A DNA stretch of 64,000 nucleotides, taken from contig NZ_JBBPBZ010000002.1 of assembly GCF_038070105.1 (NCBI RefSeq), positions 2,120,001 to 2,184,000 of the forward strand, in the 5' to 3' direction. The notes under the pieces were generated by a model. The model was not told where the DNA came from and searched no databases. It saw only the letters and a program-made list of their open reading frames with translations. Of the stretch, positions 55,607 through 63,731 are shown piece after piece. Each line of letters opens with the position of its first letter. The first letter of the stretch is position 1. The position numbers and the translations under genes were made by a program. This DNA comes from Methylocystis sp. IM3. Lineage in GTDB: Bacteria > Pseudomonadota > Alphaproteobacteria > Rhizobiales > Beijerinckiaceae.

Positions 55607-56473
55607 ATGCTCTCAACGCGCGCCCCCGCGAAGATCAATCTCACGCTTCACATTCTCGGCCGACGGGCCGATGGCTATCACGAACTCGAGAGCCTCGTCG
55701 CCTTCAGTGGCGCGGGCGATACGCTCGCTTTTGCGCCCGGCCCTGCCCTCTCGCTGGAGATCGCCGGCCCGACAGGCGCGGCCGCGGGCGCGGGCGACGA
55801 CAATCTCGTGCTGCGCGCCGCCCGCAATCTCGCCGCGCGAATCGAGGGGCTGAAGCTCGGCGCCTTTCGCCTTGCCAAGCGCCTGCCCGTCGCGGCGGGA
55901 ATCGGCGGCGGTTCGTCCGACGCGGCGGCGGCGCTTCGCTTGCTGGCTCACGCCAATGGGCTCGACTTGCAGGATTCCCGGCTACAGGAGGCCGCGCGCG
56001 TTACGGGCGCCGACGTGCCGGTCTGTCTTGCCGGCCGGGCGCGGATGATGCGCGGCGCGGGCGAATCGCTGGGGCCGCTCCTGCGCCTGCCGCTTCTGCC
56101 GGCGGTGCTGATCAATCCCGGCGTGCCGGTCGAAACGCGGCCTGTTTTCGAGCGGCTCGGCTTGCAGCCCGGGGAACGCGTCGGCGGCGCGAGCCATCCC
56201 GAGATCGGGCCGGCGGCGTCGGCGGCCGAGCTCCTCGCCCTGCTCGCGCGCGGCCGCAACGATCTCGAGGACCCGGCCTGCCTTCAGGCGCCTGTCATCG
56301 TCGACGTGCTGGCTGTGCTGCGCGCGGCGCGCGGTTGCAAGCTGGCGCGCATGTCGGGTTCGGGAGCCACCTGCTTTGCAATTTTCGCCACCCCCCAAGC
56401 CGCCGCCACGACGGCGCGCGCCATCAAGACGCGGCGCCCCGAATGGTGGGTGAAGACGGCCGCCCTGCGATGA
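55607..56473 (+). CDS. ispE: 4-diphosphocytidyl-2-C-methyl-D-erythritol kinase
   Basis: A protein of 288 residues of the GHMP kinase fold. [28 protein letters not shown] start (here from [10 protein letters not shown]) and the ATP loop [21 protein letters not shown] (centred on G-G-G-S-S-D) are clear. Fourth enzyme of the MEP isoprenoid pathway, which would supply precursors for hopanoids and ubiquinone. It overlaps the next gene by four bases. Confidence 0.95.
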   Translation: MLSTRAPAKINLTLHILGRRADGYHELESLVAFSGAGDTLAFAPGPALSLEIAGPTGAAAGAGDDNLVLRAARNLAARIEGLKLGAFRLAKRLPVAAGIGGGSSDAAAALRLLAHANGLDLQDSRLQEAARVTGADVPVCLAGRARMMRGAGESLGPLLRLPLLPAVLINPGVPVETRPVFERLGLQPGERVGGASHPEIGPAASAAELLALLARGRNDLEDPACLQAPVIVDVLAVLRAARGCKLARMSGSGATCFAIFATPQAAATTARAIKTRRPEWWVKTAALR

Positions 56474-57333
56474 AAAGGCGACCTCCGCAAAAAGCGCCCC
56501 CCAGCCGCGGGGAACGGCCGAGAGGCGAGCGCCCCGATCGCAGCTCCCGCCCACCGCGCGCGCAGGAGCGGCCCGCGGACGCCGTGCGCGGCCCATTCCG
56601 AGCCGCCTCGCCTGAGGTGGTGACGCTCTATGGCGCGCATGCGGTCCGGGAAGCCCTCACAAGCAGGCGACGAAAGCTTCTCTCGCTCTACGCAACGGAA
56701 AGCGCCCTGCCCCGAATCGCGGATCTCGCGAGAGCCGCCGGTCTCGAACCCCGCCCGACCGATTCGCACGCGCTGACGCGCCATCTCGGTGAAGAGGCCG
56801 TGCATCAGGGGCTTCTGCTGGAGGCGCGCCCTCTTCCCGAGGCCGATCTCTCCGACATCGAGACGAAGAGCGGGGTGGTCCTTGCGCTCGACCAGATCAC
56901 CGACCCCCATAATGTCGGCGCAATCCTGCGCACCGCCTGCGCCTTCGGAGTCGACGCGCTGATTGTCACCGAACGACACAGCCCGGAATTTACGGGCGTG
57001 CTGGCCAAGGCGGCCTCCGGGGCGCTGGAGCATGTGACAATCGTTACAGTCGTCAATCTCTCCCGCGCCCTCGACGATCTGCGCGAGCGGGGCTACAGCG
57101 TGATCGGCCTCGATTCGGAAGGGTCGGAGCCGATCGAATCGATACGTCTGGCCGCGCCTCTGGCGCTCATCCTCGGAGCCGAAGGCAAGGGCCTGCGCCG
57201 GCTGACGCGCGAACGCTGCGACGCCATCGCTCGGCTCGATCTGCCCGGTCCCATCAAGAGTCTGAACGTCTCCAACGCCTGCGCAGCGGCTCTCACGGCA
57301 ATCCATATGCACCTGCGGCCGCCGCAGGATTGA
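56470..57333 (+). CDS. rlmB: TrmH-family RNA methyltransferase, RlmB-like
   Basis: A protein of 287 residues. A basic disordered start of about 45 residues ([18 protein letters not shown]) is followed by the substrate-binding domain ([11 protein letters not shown]) and the SPOUT domain with the knot motifs [26 protein letters not shown] and [11 protein letters not shown]. It 2'-O-methylates a guanosine of 23S rRNA (Gm2251 in E. coli) or a close relative target. Coupled to ispE by an ATGA overlap, and just upstream of tRNA-Thr. Confidence 0.87.
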   Translation: MKRRPPQKAPPSRGERPRGERPDRSSRPPRAQERPADAVRGPFRAASPEVVTLYGAHAVREALTSRRRKLLSLYATESALPRIADLARAAGLEPRPTDSHALTRHLGEEAVHQGLLLEARPLPEADLSDIETKSGVVLALDQITDPHNVGAILRTACAFGVDALIVTERHSPEFTGVLAKAASGALEHVTIVTVVNLSRALDDLRERGYSVIGLDSEGSEPIESIRLAAPLALILGAEGKGLRRLTRERCDAIARLDLPGPIKSLNVSNACAAALTAIHMHLRPPQD

Positions 57334-57375
57334 CCTCGAGCCCGCTTGGGTGATTAGAGTAATATTGAGGCTTAT

Positions 57376-57451
57376 GCCGGTTTAGCTCAGCTGGTAGAGC
57401 AACTGATTTGTAATCAGTAGGTCGGGGGTTCGAATCCCTCAACCGGCACCA
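57376..57451 (+). tRNA. tRNA-Thr (anticodon TGT)
   Basis: 76 bases with encoded CCA. Acceptor GCCGGTT pairs with AACCGGC. The anticodon stem ACTGA/TCAGT holds loop TTTGTAA, anticodon TGT. The T arm has GGTTCGAATCC. Phage-derived genes begin immediately after it, so its 3' end is a likely integration site. Confidence 0.95.
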
Positions 57452-57634
57452 ATGAAATCAAAGACTTGAGACGAACATACCCCAAGCCATTGAGGCGACG
57501 GCCCTCTCGGGTATCGTTCAGGGTAACGATCAGGCGGATTTTTGCGCGGCGGAAAATTTTCCGGGCAAAGCTGCGGACGGAAAGGAGGCATGCGACCAGA
57601 GTTAACTAACGGCTATTGTTTAGGGAGAACGGAC

Positions 57635-57967
57635 GTGGATCAAATCGAATGGATTTTCAGCATACCGAACACCGGCATTCGTAATTATCAGATTACGCGC
57701 GAGCTTATAGATCTTCCGCAAGATGTCTATTTAAGAATAAAGAGAGGCTACGACAAGCCAGATGGCGCAGAAATAAGTATCAGGATCGAGATTGTGCGCG
57801 CTGATAACTCGCATGATATCATCGAAAACATGTGGACAGGGGAGCTTCCATACTACGGCTATGGACGCCTTGTAATAGTAACCATTTCTTGCAACTCCAT
57901 CGAATCTGGGATGGAAGGGAGACTGCATATAGCGTTCCAAAACACGTTGTTTACTGCGGCTTCATAG
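57635..57967 (+). CDS. Hypothetical protein of low GC
   Basis: A protein of 110 residues from GTG 57635 (GGGAGA seven bases before). Beta-rich (DQIEWIFSIPNTGIRNYQITRE; GRLVIVTISCNS), soluble. An upstream ATG at 57590 has AAAGGAGG but only one base away, too close. Codon use is clearly more AT-rich than in the core genes, which marks it as acquired. No family recognised. Confidence 0.5.
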   Translation: MDQIEWIFSIPNTGIRNYQITRELIDLPQDVYLRIKRGYDKPDGAEISIRIEIVRADNSHDIIENMWTGELPYYGYGRLVIVTISCNSIESGMEGRLHIAFQNTLFTAAS

Positions 57968-58093
57968 CATAGACTTGGGAAGTCAATTAGCGGCTCAAGG
58001 GGCATCCCTGCGGCCGTTCCTTGGGTCCAGCATGGTTGCTTGTCAGACGGATGATGTATTTTTTGTGGTTGAGGTTCAGCAAAGAAACCCCCT

Positions 58094-58285
58094 TTGCCGA
58101 ATGCAGCAATAACCCAACAGCACGAGCGCCAAGCAAACAGCTTCGCTGCAAACGCGCTAATGCCGCAAAACCAAATTGTGCGCCTGCGTGCGGCTGGGAT
58201 TACCGATCCTAGGGAACAGGCTAGGCGCTTCAATGTGTCAGAGGATGCGATGAGAATCCGCCTCGGGTTGTCTCGCAAGGTTTAA
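58094..58285 (+). pseudogene. ImmA/IrrE metallopeptidase, C-terminal remnant
   Basis: 63 residues, with ERQANSFAANALMP, then PREQARRFNVSEDAMRIRL, which match the end of the ImmA/IrrE domain after the HExxH site. The zinc motif itself is not present upstream in any frame. Intact ImmA proteins cleave phage repressors. A broken copy may mean the region lost that induction route. Confidence 0.7.
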
Positions 58286-58411
58286 TGCCGTCGTGGTGCC
58301 GCGCCATAAGACCGCGATTTTCCACAGGAAGCACCGCGGCCAGGAGCCTCTACGGCGGCAATACCTGAAGGGTGCCGGGCACGGCCCTGAGCAAGCCGTA
58401 GCCTAAACAGG

Positions 58412-58885
58412 TTACGGCGGATCAGTGCTGATTGAGTTAAGCGCGAAGAAACTCTTCCAAGCGGCGACGCTATCGGTAGCGAGCTTGTAGGCGTTATAGC
58501 GTTTACCTCCAAGGGTGATTTCTTGCTGCCCCGAAGTAACAACACCTTTCGGCGTCAAGTCGATCTTTAAATGAGTATTGAGGTTGTCGATTTGGCCTTC
58601 AGACCGAGGTTTTTTATCGAGCCCGGCGTGCTTTAACGAATTGCAGTAGTCGGCGACAATCCGCAACGGGCCTGTCTTGTTAATATAGGCCTCCACATCA
58701 ATAAAAGCGGTCGCCGGGTCTTTTTTGACCCAGTCTTTGAGGTGATAACACTGATTGAAAAACGCCTCCGCAAGGTCACCTACCTCAGCGTTGTCGATAT
58801 GAGGCCCGTTGTCTGTGCTGATGGTTTTCAGCTTTTCATAAACGCGCATCATGGCGTGATATTTTTTCGAGAAGGAGTAATCCAT
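58412..58885 (-). CDS. Hypothetical soluble protein
   Basis: A protein of 157 residues. Helical N-terminal half (EVGDLAEAFFNQCYHLKDWV, DYCNSLKHAGLDKKPRSEG) and a beta-rich C-terminal half (GGKRYNAYKLATDSVAAW). The CYHLKDW...CNSLKH layout is seen in small proteins often found in phage defence or prophage regions, but I cannot name the family. No partner gene adjacent on the same strand. Confidence 0.6.
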   Translation of the reverse strand: MDYSFSKKYHAMMRVYEKLKTISTDNGPHIDNAEVGDLAEAFFNQCYHLKDWVKKDPATAFIDVEAYINKTGPLRIVADYCNSLKHAGLDKKPRSEGQIDNLNTHLKIDLTPKGVVTSGQQEITLGGKRYNAYKLATDSVAAWKSFFALNSISTDPP

Positions 58886-58982
58886 CTGAAGCCCCCGCGA
58901 ACTCCCGGCCTACCGTTAGCGGGGCATCCCGCTGGCGAGGCAGCCTTGCATTACCAAGCCATTCTTCATTTAGGGCATGACA

Positions 58983-59016
58983 AACGCCCCGCCGTTACAT
59001 CCACGGTCGGGGCGTT
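58983..59016 (-). terminator. Terminator after the leftward gene at 59052
   Basis: Read leftward, AACGCCCCG and CGGGGCGTT pair around a 16-base loop, followed by TTGTC. Same stem sequence as the island terminator at 45531-45568. Confidence 0.65.
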
Positions 59017-59051
59017 TTGAGTGCCCGGCTCGTAGCTCAGGCTTTCCCATA

Positions 59052-59336
59052 TTAATTCACGATTTCAGGCTGTGCAATGGCGGCCGGCTCGGCGAGGTCT
59101 TCAGCGTCGGCCATGTCGGAAAGCTCCTGCTTGTCGATCAGGCCCTCGAGCCTATCGATCCGACGGTGGACATCGGCCGCGAGCGTGCAGAGAGCGTTTC
59201 GCTCGTCAACGCAGAGCGCGGCGCCATTGATCGAGATTTCTACGGCTTTCGCGTGCCGTTTTATGGAGGAGAGCTCCTCGAGCGCGTCGGCGAGGGTGAT
59301 GCGTTCGGGCAAGCAAGCGTCGTCGGCGATATTCAT
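59052..59336 (-). CDS. Small helical protein, unknown
   Basis: A protein of 94 residues with coiled-coil character (LADALEELSSIKRHAKAVEI; ALCTLAADVHRRIDRLEGL). Start at 59336 has GAGGAC upstream; the ATG at 59354 does not. Divergent from the Arc-type gene across an AT-rich region that holds a dyad. Unknown function. Confidence 0.55.
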   Translation of the reverse strand: MNIADDACLPERITLADALEELSSIKRHAKAVEISINGAALCVDERNALCTLAADVHRRIDRLEGLIDKQELSDMADAEDLAEPAAIAQPEIVN

Positions 59337-59389
59337 TTTGTGGCTTGTCCTCATTGGTTTGATTTCAAGTGTATGTTATCGAGAGGCGA

Positions 59390-59411
59390 ACGAATGTAAT
59401 TCGTATATAAT
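59390..59411. promoter_or_regulatory. Dyad and -10 box ahead of the Arc-type gene
   Basis: ACGAAT-gta-ATTCGT (59390-59404) is a perfect six-base dyad immediately before TATAAT (59406-59411). The -10 box is consensus. A repressor on the dyad would block the promoter; the Arc-type protein encoded next is the obvious candidate for self-control. Confidence 0.55.
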
Positions 59412-59435
59412 TTGTATGTCAATAAGCTGGGCAGA

Positions 59436-59600
59436 ATGGCGAAAGAGCAGAAAAAAGAGCCAATTATCACGACGATGCGCTTCGATCCGACACTAAAAGC
59501 GGCTCTCGAAAAAGCGGCCAAGGCCGATCAGCGCAGCCTGTCTTCGCTCGTCATGAAAGTCCTTTCGGATTGGGCGAAAGAGAACGGCTGGCTCAAGTAG
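59436..59600 (+). CDS. Arc-type ribbon-helix-helix protein
   Basis: A protein of 54 residues. The beta strand (PIITTMRFDPTLKAAL) and two helices (KAALEKAAKADQRSLSSLV, MKVLSDWAKENGWL) match the ribbon-helix-helix fold used by Arc-like repressors and antitoxins. No toxin gene of the usual size follows. Start at ATG 59436; a TTG at 59412 is possible. Confidence 0.7.
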   Translation: MAKEQKKEPIITTMRFDPTLKAALEKAAKADQRSLSSLVMKVLSDWAKENGWLK

Positions 59601-59701
59601 CGCCCCTCGACGAGGTGCTCGGTTGAAATAGCCGGCGGCAGGCAGGGATGTGCTTGAAGAAGGCCGCGCTGATACGGCCAAAAATGCGATAGGAGGATGG
59701 C

Positions 59702-60193
59702 GTGCCTTGGTGGAGTAAGGTGGAAGAAATTTATTATGATCTCCCCAGGATCGCCAACCATTTAGTCTTCGGCATCATCTTCAGTAAGTTCTTTCAGCAC
59801 AAACTAGGATTTGTCCGCAGGCTGCGACAGGTCGCATCTTTTTGTATGGTGGCAGAAGTGATTTTTGTTTCTTTGGGATTTCTTTTATGGAGCTCGAAGT
59901 TAGTTAATTCGGCCGGACTATGCTTCGACATAGTGGGGGCTCTTATCTTGTTCCTGAGAGAGGAATGGGAAAGATTGCTTGAGCCTTACTCAGATACTGA
60001 GAAATACCCTTACGGCCCACCCTCTTACGTAACCAGAGACTGGTTCGCTTTTGAAAGCCCAGACGCCTTTTTGTATTTTGACGATGAAAGTGGCGAAACC
60101 TCTCCCGACATGACACAATACTATTACTGGCAGCGAGGCATTTTTCTTTTGGTTCTTGGCTTCGCCTTACAATTCATTGCTTTGTGGATGTGA
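59702..60193 (+). CDS. Membrane protein with four hydrophobic segments, low GC
   Basis: A protein of 163 residues from a GTG behind GGAGG. Hydrophobic segments near 17-30, 47-64 (FCMVAEVIFVSLGFLLW), 68-86 and 145-161 surround an acidic soluble loop (SPDAFLYFDDESGETSPDM). No family recognised. Markedly AT-rich, so recently acquired. Membrane proteins of this kind carried by prophages often alter the host envelope; that is only a possibility here. Confidence 0.6.
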   Translation: MPWWSKVEEIYYDLPRIANHLVFGIIFSKFFQHKLGFVRRLRQVASFCMVAEVIFVSLGFLLWSSKLVNSAGLCFDIVGALILFLREEWERLLEPYSDTEKYPYGPPSYVTRDWFAFESPDAFLYFDDESGETSPDMTQYYYWQRGIFLLVLGFALQFIALWM

Positions 60194-60236
60194 GTAGGAA
60201 GTCAGTCTTCGTGCTGTTCATCCGAGGCGGACATAG

Positions 60237-60467
60237 TTAGTCCCTGTCCCGCCGCTCGATCGCATACGGCGGGACCGGCCGGCGGGGATAGCGGTCAAAG
60301 CCGCCGTTCCGGATCCCGTAGCTCCGCGAGCCGCGCTGATCGCGGATCTCGACAAAGCCGTTGTCGCAAACGGTTATGCTCTCGCCGCCGGCGTTTTGGT
60401 TCCGGCACACGCCAGCGGCCGCGGGCGCTGCGATCAGGAGCAGTAAGACGGCGAGCGGGAAGCGCAT
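60237..60467 (-). CDS. Small secreted protein
   Basis: A protein of 76 residues. Signal peptide (RFPLAVLLLLIAAPAAAG), then a short basic domain with a cysteine pair (CRNQNAGGESITVCDNG) and a proline/arginine-rich end. Last gene of the leftward phage set, five bases after the gp10-like gene. Unknown function. Confidence 0.6.
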   Translation of the reverse strand: MRFPLAVLLLLIAAPAAAGVCRNQNAGGESITVCDNGFVEIRDQRGSRSYGIRNGGFDRYPRRPVPPYAIERRDRD

Positions 60468-60472
60468 CCGGA

Positions 60473-61009
60473 TCAATCCTCCTCATCCGTCTCGAGCATA
60501 TCCTTGCCGATCTCATAGGCCTTGTGAAGATCGTGCATCACGTGTTTCCACAAGTGACAGGAGCTTCCGCCTGTCGCCATCTGGCTCATGAAGGTGGCAC
60601 CCATCTTCTCGACAATGAGACGCTCCTGCCCGCGCGCCGCGAGCGAAATGAACGGGCGCGGCGGAATTTTCGACGTCCCCAATTCGTGAAAAACCGATTT
60701 CGGATCGGTAGAGCCGGCATAAGCGGAGACGGTATGCGCGTCTTCCCACTCGGCCCGAGAGCTTGAAATCGAGTCGCGCATCGTCCCGTCGCGCAGCAAC
60801 GGCGCCGGGGTCGGATAACCGAGACGACGCTTTTCCTCGATCGTCTCAGGCTTCAACGCCGGCCACTCCGGCTGCTCATGCCCTATAAGCTGCTTCGCCT
60901 TCTTCGCGACCATCTTGGCGCCGACCTCGACGGCCTTTTCCGACGCCTCGCGAATATCGTTTTCGGCGCTGAGAAGCCGCGCGGCGAACTCGCTCAGTGT
61001 GATCGGCAT
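60473..61009 (-). CDS. Phage tail-completion protein, HK97 gp10-like
   Basis: A protein of 178 residues. The helical start (ASEKAVEVGAKMVAKKAKQLI) and the signature near residues 110-123, FHELGTSKIPPRPF, followed by ISLAARG, are typical of the gp10/virion-morphogenesis family that joins head and tail. The start overlaps the end of the upstream frameshifted gene. Confidence 0.75.
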   Translation of the reverse strand: MPITLSEFAARLLSAENDIREASEKAVEVGAKMVAKKAKQLIGHEQPEWPALKPETIEEKRRLGYPTPAPLLRDGTMRDSISSSRAEWEDAHTVSAYAGSTDPKSVFHELGTSKIPPRPFISLAARGQERLIVEKMGATFMSQMATGGSSCHLWKHVMHDLHKAYEIGKDMLETDEED

Positions 61010-61298
61010 GACGCGCCTCGCTTGTTCTCGAGCGCGGTCACAGTGTCGAGGATGAGATCGCCGAAAATGATCGCCTTCGCGAAAGCCGCGGCCTTCGAGG
61101 CCCCGGCGGCGAGGAGCTCGTTCTCAAGACGATTGACTGCGCAGCTATGTCGGCGAGCTTGCGCTCTTCCGGCGCGAAGACGAGAGGCTCGCAAAGCGCG
61201 GCGAGCAGCTCCGGCCGGATCGTCCCGGCGACGTGCCGGTAAATTCCGCGATAGGACTCGCGAAGCTCGGGAGTTGACGAGAAAACCTCGATCGACAT
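60994..61298 (-). pseudogene. Frameshifted small phage gene
   Basis: The first frame starts at 61298 (SIEVFSSTPELRESYRGIYR) and reads well to KLADIAAQ near 61140. The sense then moves to the next frame (VNRLENELLAAGASKAAAFAK, ending RGASCRSH at 60994). Together they would make about 100 residues, the size of a head-tail adaptor. I see no slippery heptamer at the junction, so mutation or a sequence error is more likely than programmed shifting. Confidence 0.6.
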
Positions 61299-61383
61299 AT
61301 CGCCCCCATGAAACAGGCGAGGCCGCGCATGGACAATAACGCGACCCCGTCCCCTCATCCGCAACGCGGAATCCTATTTTACA

Positions 61384-61674
61384 CTAAGCGCCAAGCGCGC
61401 GCAGCAATTCCTCGCGGCGCACATTGATTTCGTCGGCCCAATCGTGGAGCGGATCAGGCGCGAAATCAGGGTGAGTGAAATACTTGCGCTCCTCGGCGCG
61501 CGGAGGCGAAAAGAACGTCCGAATGAACTCGCAGTATCTCACGTTTCCATTCTGCGCGGCCTGATCGATCGCGCTGAGTGAGACATACGCCTGGCGCAGA
61601 CGATCGAGAGCAGCCGCATATTCGGCGCGAGCGGCAGCGCGAGCGTTTTTCAGATCTTCCGGTGTCATAGCCAT
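61384..61674 (-). CDS. Small phage-region protein
   Basis: A protein of 96 residues. Helical N-terminal half (EDLKNARAAARAEYAAALDRL) and the polar stretch RAEERKYFTHPDFAPD. No family recognised. It lies between the 207-residue gene and the frameshifted gene in the same leftward unit, where head-completion genes would be expected. Confidence 0.55.
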   Translation of the reverse strand: MAMTPEDLKNARAAARAEYAAALDRLRQAYVSLSAIDQAAQNGNVRYCEFIRTFFSPPRAEERKYFTHPDFAPDPLHDWADEINVRREELLRALGA

Positions 61675-61685
61675 AATTTCCCCCT

Positions 61686-62309
61686 TTACGCCGCTTCGGC
61701 GACTTTTGCGAAATCGCCCGGCTCAATGCCGCTCTCGCGGCGAAGGTCATCCGTCGCCAGTGAAATGGCGCTGTGCATCTCGGCATAGCTGCGTTCGATC
61801 ACGTCGATTTCCTCGAGCGCCTGGCCGAATTTCTCCTGCGTCACGGCGTCGGCCGTCGCTGCCCAAAAGTCATCAGGCAGGCCGCTGAGGAAGGCCGGAG
61901 CAGAAAGCGCCGCGACCTTAATCATCGGGTCCCCAGACGCGACTGCCTTCATGCGATCGGCCTGCGGAAGGCCGCGAAGGTAGCCGCGAATCTCAGCCAT
62001 CAGCTCCGGCGCATGGTCGTGTTTAAGCGCCCGCTCGCGCAGAACTCCGCGCTGCGCCTTCATATCGAGCAGCCGATTTTGCGCTTGATTCTGGAGCTGT
62101 TTCATATGGCCGAGCGCTCCACTCGTGAGAACTTTCTCAATCGCAATCGCAACGCCTGCGCGGCTCAGCGTCGGGTCCGAGCGAATTTCCTTCGCCCTCA
62201 CGGTGAATTTGCCGACGATCTCGAAGGCGGTCGCGAGATCCCCGGAAATATGCGCCGGGGCGTTTTTCGGAAGGCGCTCGAGGAAGCGAGAAAGTTTCAG
62301 TGCAGGCAT
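61686..62309 (-). CDS. Helical phage-region protein following the terminase
   Basis: A protein of 207 residues, helical throughout (KLSRFLERLPKNAPAHISGD; EIDVIERSYAEMHSAISLA). It starts nine bases after the terminase stop, where a portal gene is usually found, but it is far too short and lacks portal features. A scaffold- or adaptor-like role is possible by position only. Confidence 0.6.
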   Translation of the reverse strand: MPALKLSRFLERLPKNAPAHISGDLATAFEIVGKFTVRAKEIRSDPTLSRAGVAIAIEKVLTSGALGHMKQLQNQAQNRLLDMKAQRGVLRERALKHDHAPELMAEIRGYLRGLPQADRMKAVASGDPMIKVAALSAPAFLSGLPDDFWAATADAVTQEKFGQALEEIDVIERSYAEMHSAISLATDDLRRESGIEPGDFAKVAEAA

Positions 62310-62318
62310 GTTGCTTTC

Positions 62319-63731
62319 CTAAATTCGGAGAGGGGTTACTTTCATCGTCGCGCCGGCTTGCCCGATCGTCGACACAAGAACGCCAGCTACACAATTCGCA
62401 GCGTCGTCATGCGAGCCAGGCGCATGGTCGATACTGTCTCTGCCAGAACGCGCCGTCCGACGCTCAAGGCCGCAGAGCTGCGCAACAAGCTTTTTGTCAT
62501 CGAGCAACTCGACGCGGCGCCCATTTATCAACGGCAAAAAATCGCGGAAGATGTCGCTCTTCGGCTTCTCGCTCGGCAGATACTCGACGCCATGCTTGCG
62601 AAATTGCTCCCGCGGCCACTCGCCAGCGTAACGGTCGCCACGAACGCGGCTGATCCGATAAGAGCGGAGCAGATTGCAAAAGTCCGCAACCACGTCCGAC
62701 GGCGAGAATGGAGGCTTCACCACGCGCAGCGCATCTAGAACGCCGACATCGCCCTCACGATGCGCAATCGCCAGCGTCATTTCGTCTACGGAGCCGCCGG
62801 ACGGGTCCACAAAGGCCGTGTAGTTATACTGCCAGAGCGGGCCGCGCTCGAAGACGTCAACGGCAATACACGCTTCGACAGCCTCGCGGGAGACAAAGGT
62901 TTCGATGTCGTTTCGGAACTCGCCCAACCATTCAGAACGCGCCGCCGCCGGGTCGCGCTCAATCTGCCTAGCGATAAACTCTTCGTCGATCGTCGGGTTG
63001 TAAGCCGTCGTCCCGCCCTTCGCGACCAGGATGCGGGGGTCGCCCTGCTCCCCGAAATGCTGTCGAAACGTCGTATATTGAAAGCCGCGCTTCGCGTAGG
63101 GCGAGCCGATCGTGATAAGTTGCCCGCGCGTCGTGATCAGCCCCGGCTTGACGGCCGCGATGATTTCTTCCGCCGGATTGCTGGAGTCGTCGCTGTGCCA
63201 GAACGCGATTTCGTCGCAGAGCGCGGCAATCAAGGTGAGCCCGCGAACGCCACGGAAATCAGCGGCGCGGACCTCGATTTCGACGCCGTTGGCCAGGGTG
63301 AGTGACCATTGCGTCCGGCCGTCGATCAGCTTCGACAGGGCCGGCGATTGCTGGAATGCGCCGTCGATGTAGCGCAATATCACCCTGGCTTGCGCTCGGT
63401 TTTCGGCGAGGATCAGCAGCACCCCGCGCTCGCCAGGACTAAGACAATCTGAATGGTCGCAGAGAGCCGCCTGATAAACGGCGAGGGCCGCAATTCCCGA
63501 GGATTTGCCGGACCTACGGCCGCCGATGACGTGCGCCTCTTCCACGCGCCCCGCAGGCGGCGTCTCGCGGCCCGTGAGGCGACGAAAATGGGCAAGCTCC
63601 GAGTCGGTCAGCTCTTCGCCCTGGCTGGCCATGAGGATCGACCGCATCGGCGCGCGAGACTCGCCGCCCATGACCCCGCCCAGGAGCAACGGATCTTCGA
63701 AGGCGCGGCGCAAAGAGACGAGCGGCTTCAT
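62319..63731 (-). CDS. Phage large terminase subunit
   Basis: A protein of 470 residues. The ATPase Walker A is GGRRSGKSS near 69-77, and Walker B is LIAALCDEIAF near 166-176. The C-terminal RNase H-like nuclease has the acidic residues VDPSGGSVDEM near 310 and HDDAAN near 448. It packages phage DNA into heads. Its start overlaps the stop of the upstream gene as ATGA. Confidence 0.9.
   Translation of the reverse strand: MKPLVSLRRAFEDPLLLGGVMGGESRAPMRSILMASQGEELTDSELAHFRRLTGRETPPAGRVEEAHVIGGRRSGKSSGIAALAVYQAALCDHSDCLSPGERGVLLILAENRAQARVILRYIDGAFQQSPALSKLIDGRTQWSLTLANGVEIEVRAADFRGVRGLTLIAALCDEIAFWHSDDSSNPAEEIIAAVKPGLITTRGQLITIGSPYAKRGFQYTTFRQHFGEQGDPRILVAKGGTTAYNPTIDEEFIARQIERDPAAARSEWLGEFRNDIETFVSREAVEACIAVDVFERGPLWQYNYTAFVDPSGGSVDEMTLAIAHREGDVGVLDALRVVKPPFSPSDVVADFCNLLRSYRISRVRGDRYAGEWPREQFRKHGVEYLPSEKPKSDIFRDFLPLINGRRVELLDDKKLVAQLCGLERRTARSGRDSIDHAPGSHDDAANCVAGVLVSTIGQAGATMKVTPLRI

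Noticed and set aside
59436..60193. Toxin-antitoxin pair (Arc-type gene plus the following gene)
   Set aside because: The second protein is a 163-residue multi-span membrane protein 101 bases downstream with its own ribosome site; no known toxin fold is seen.
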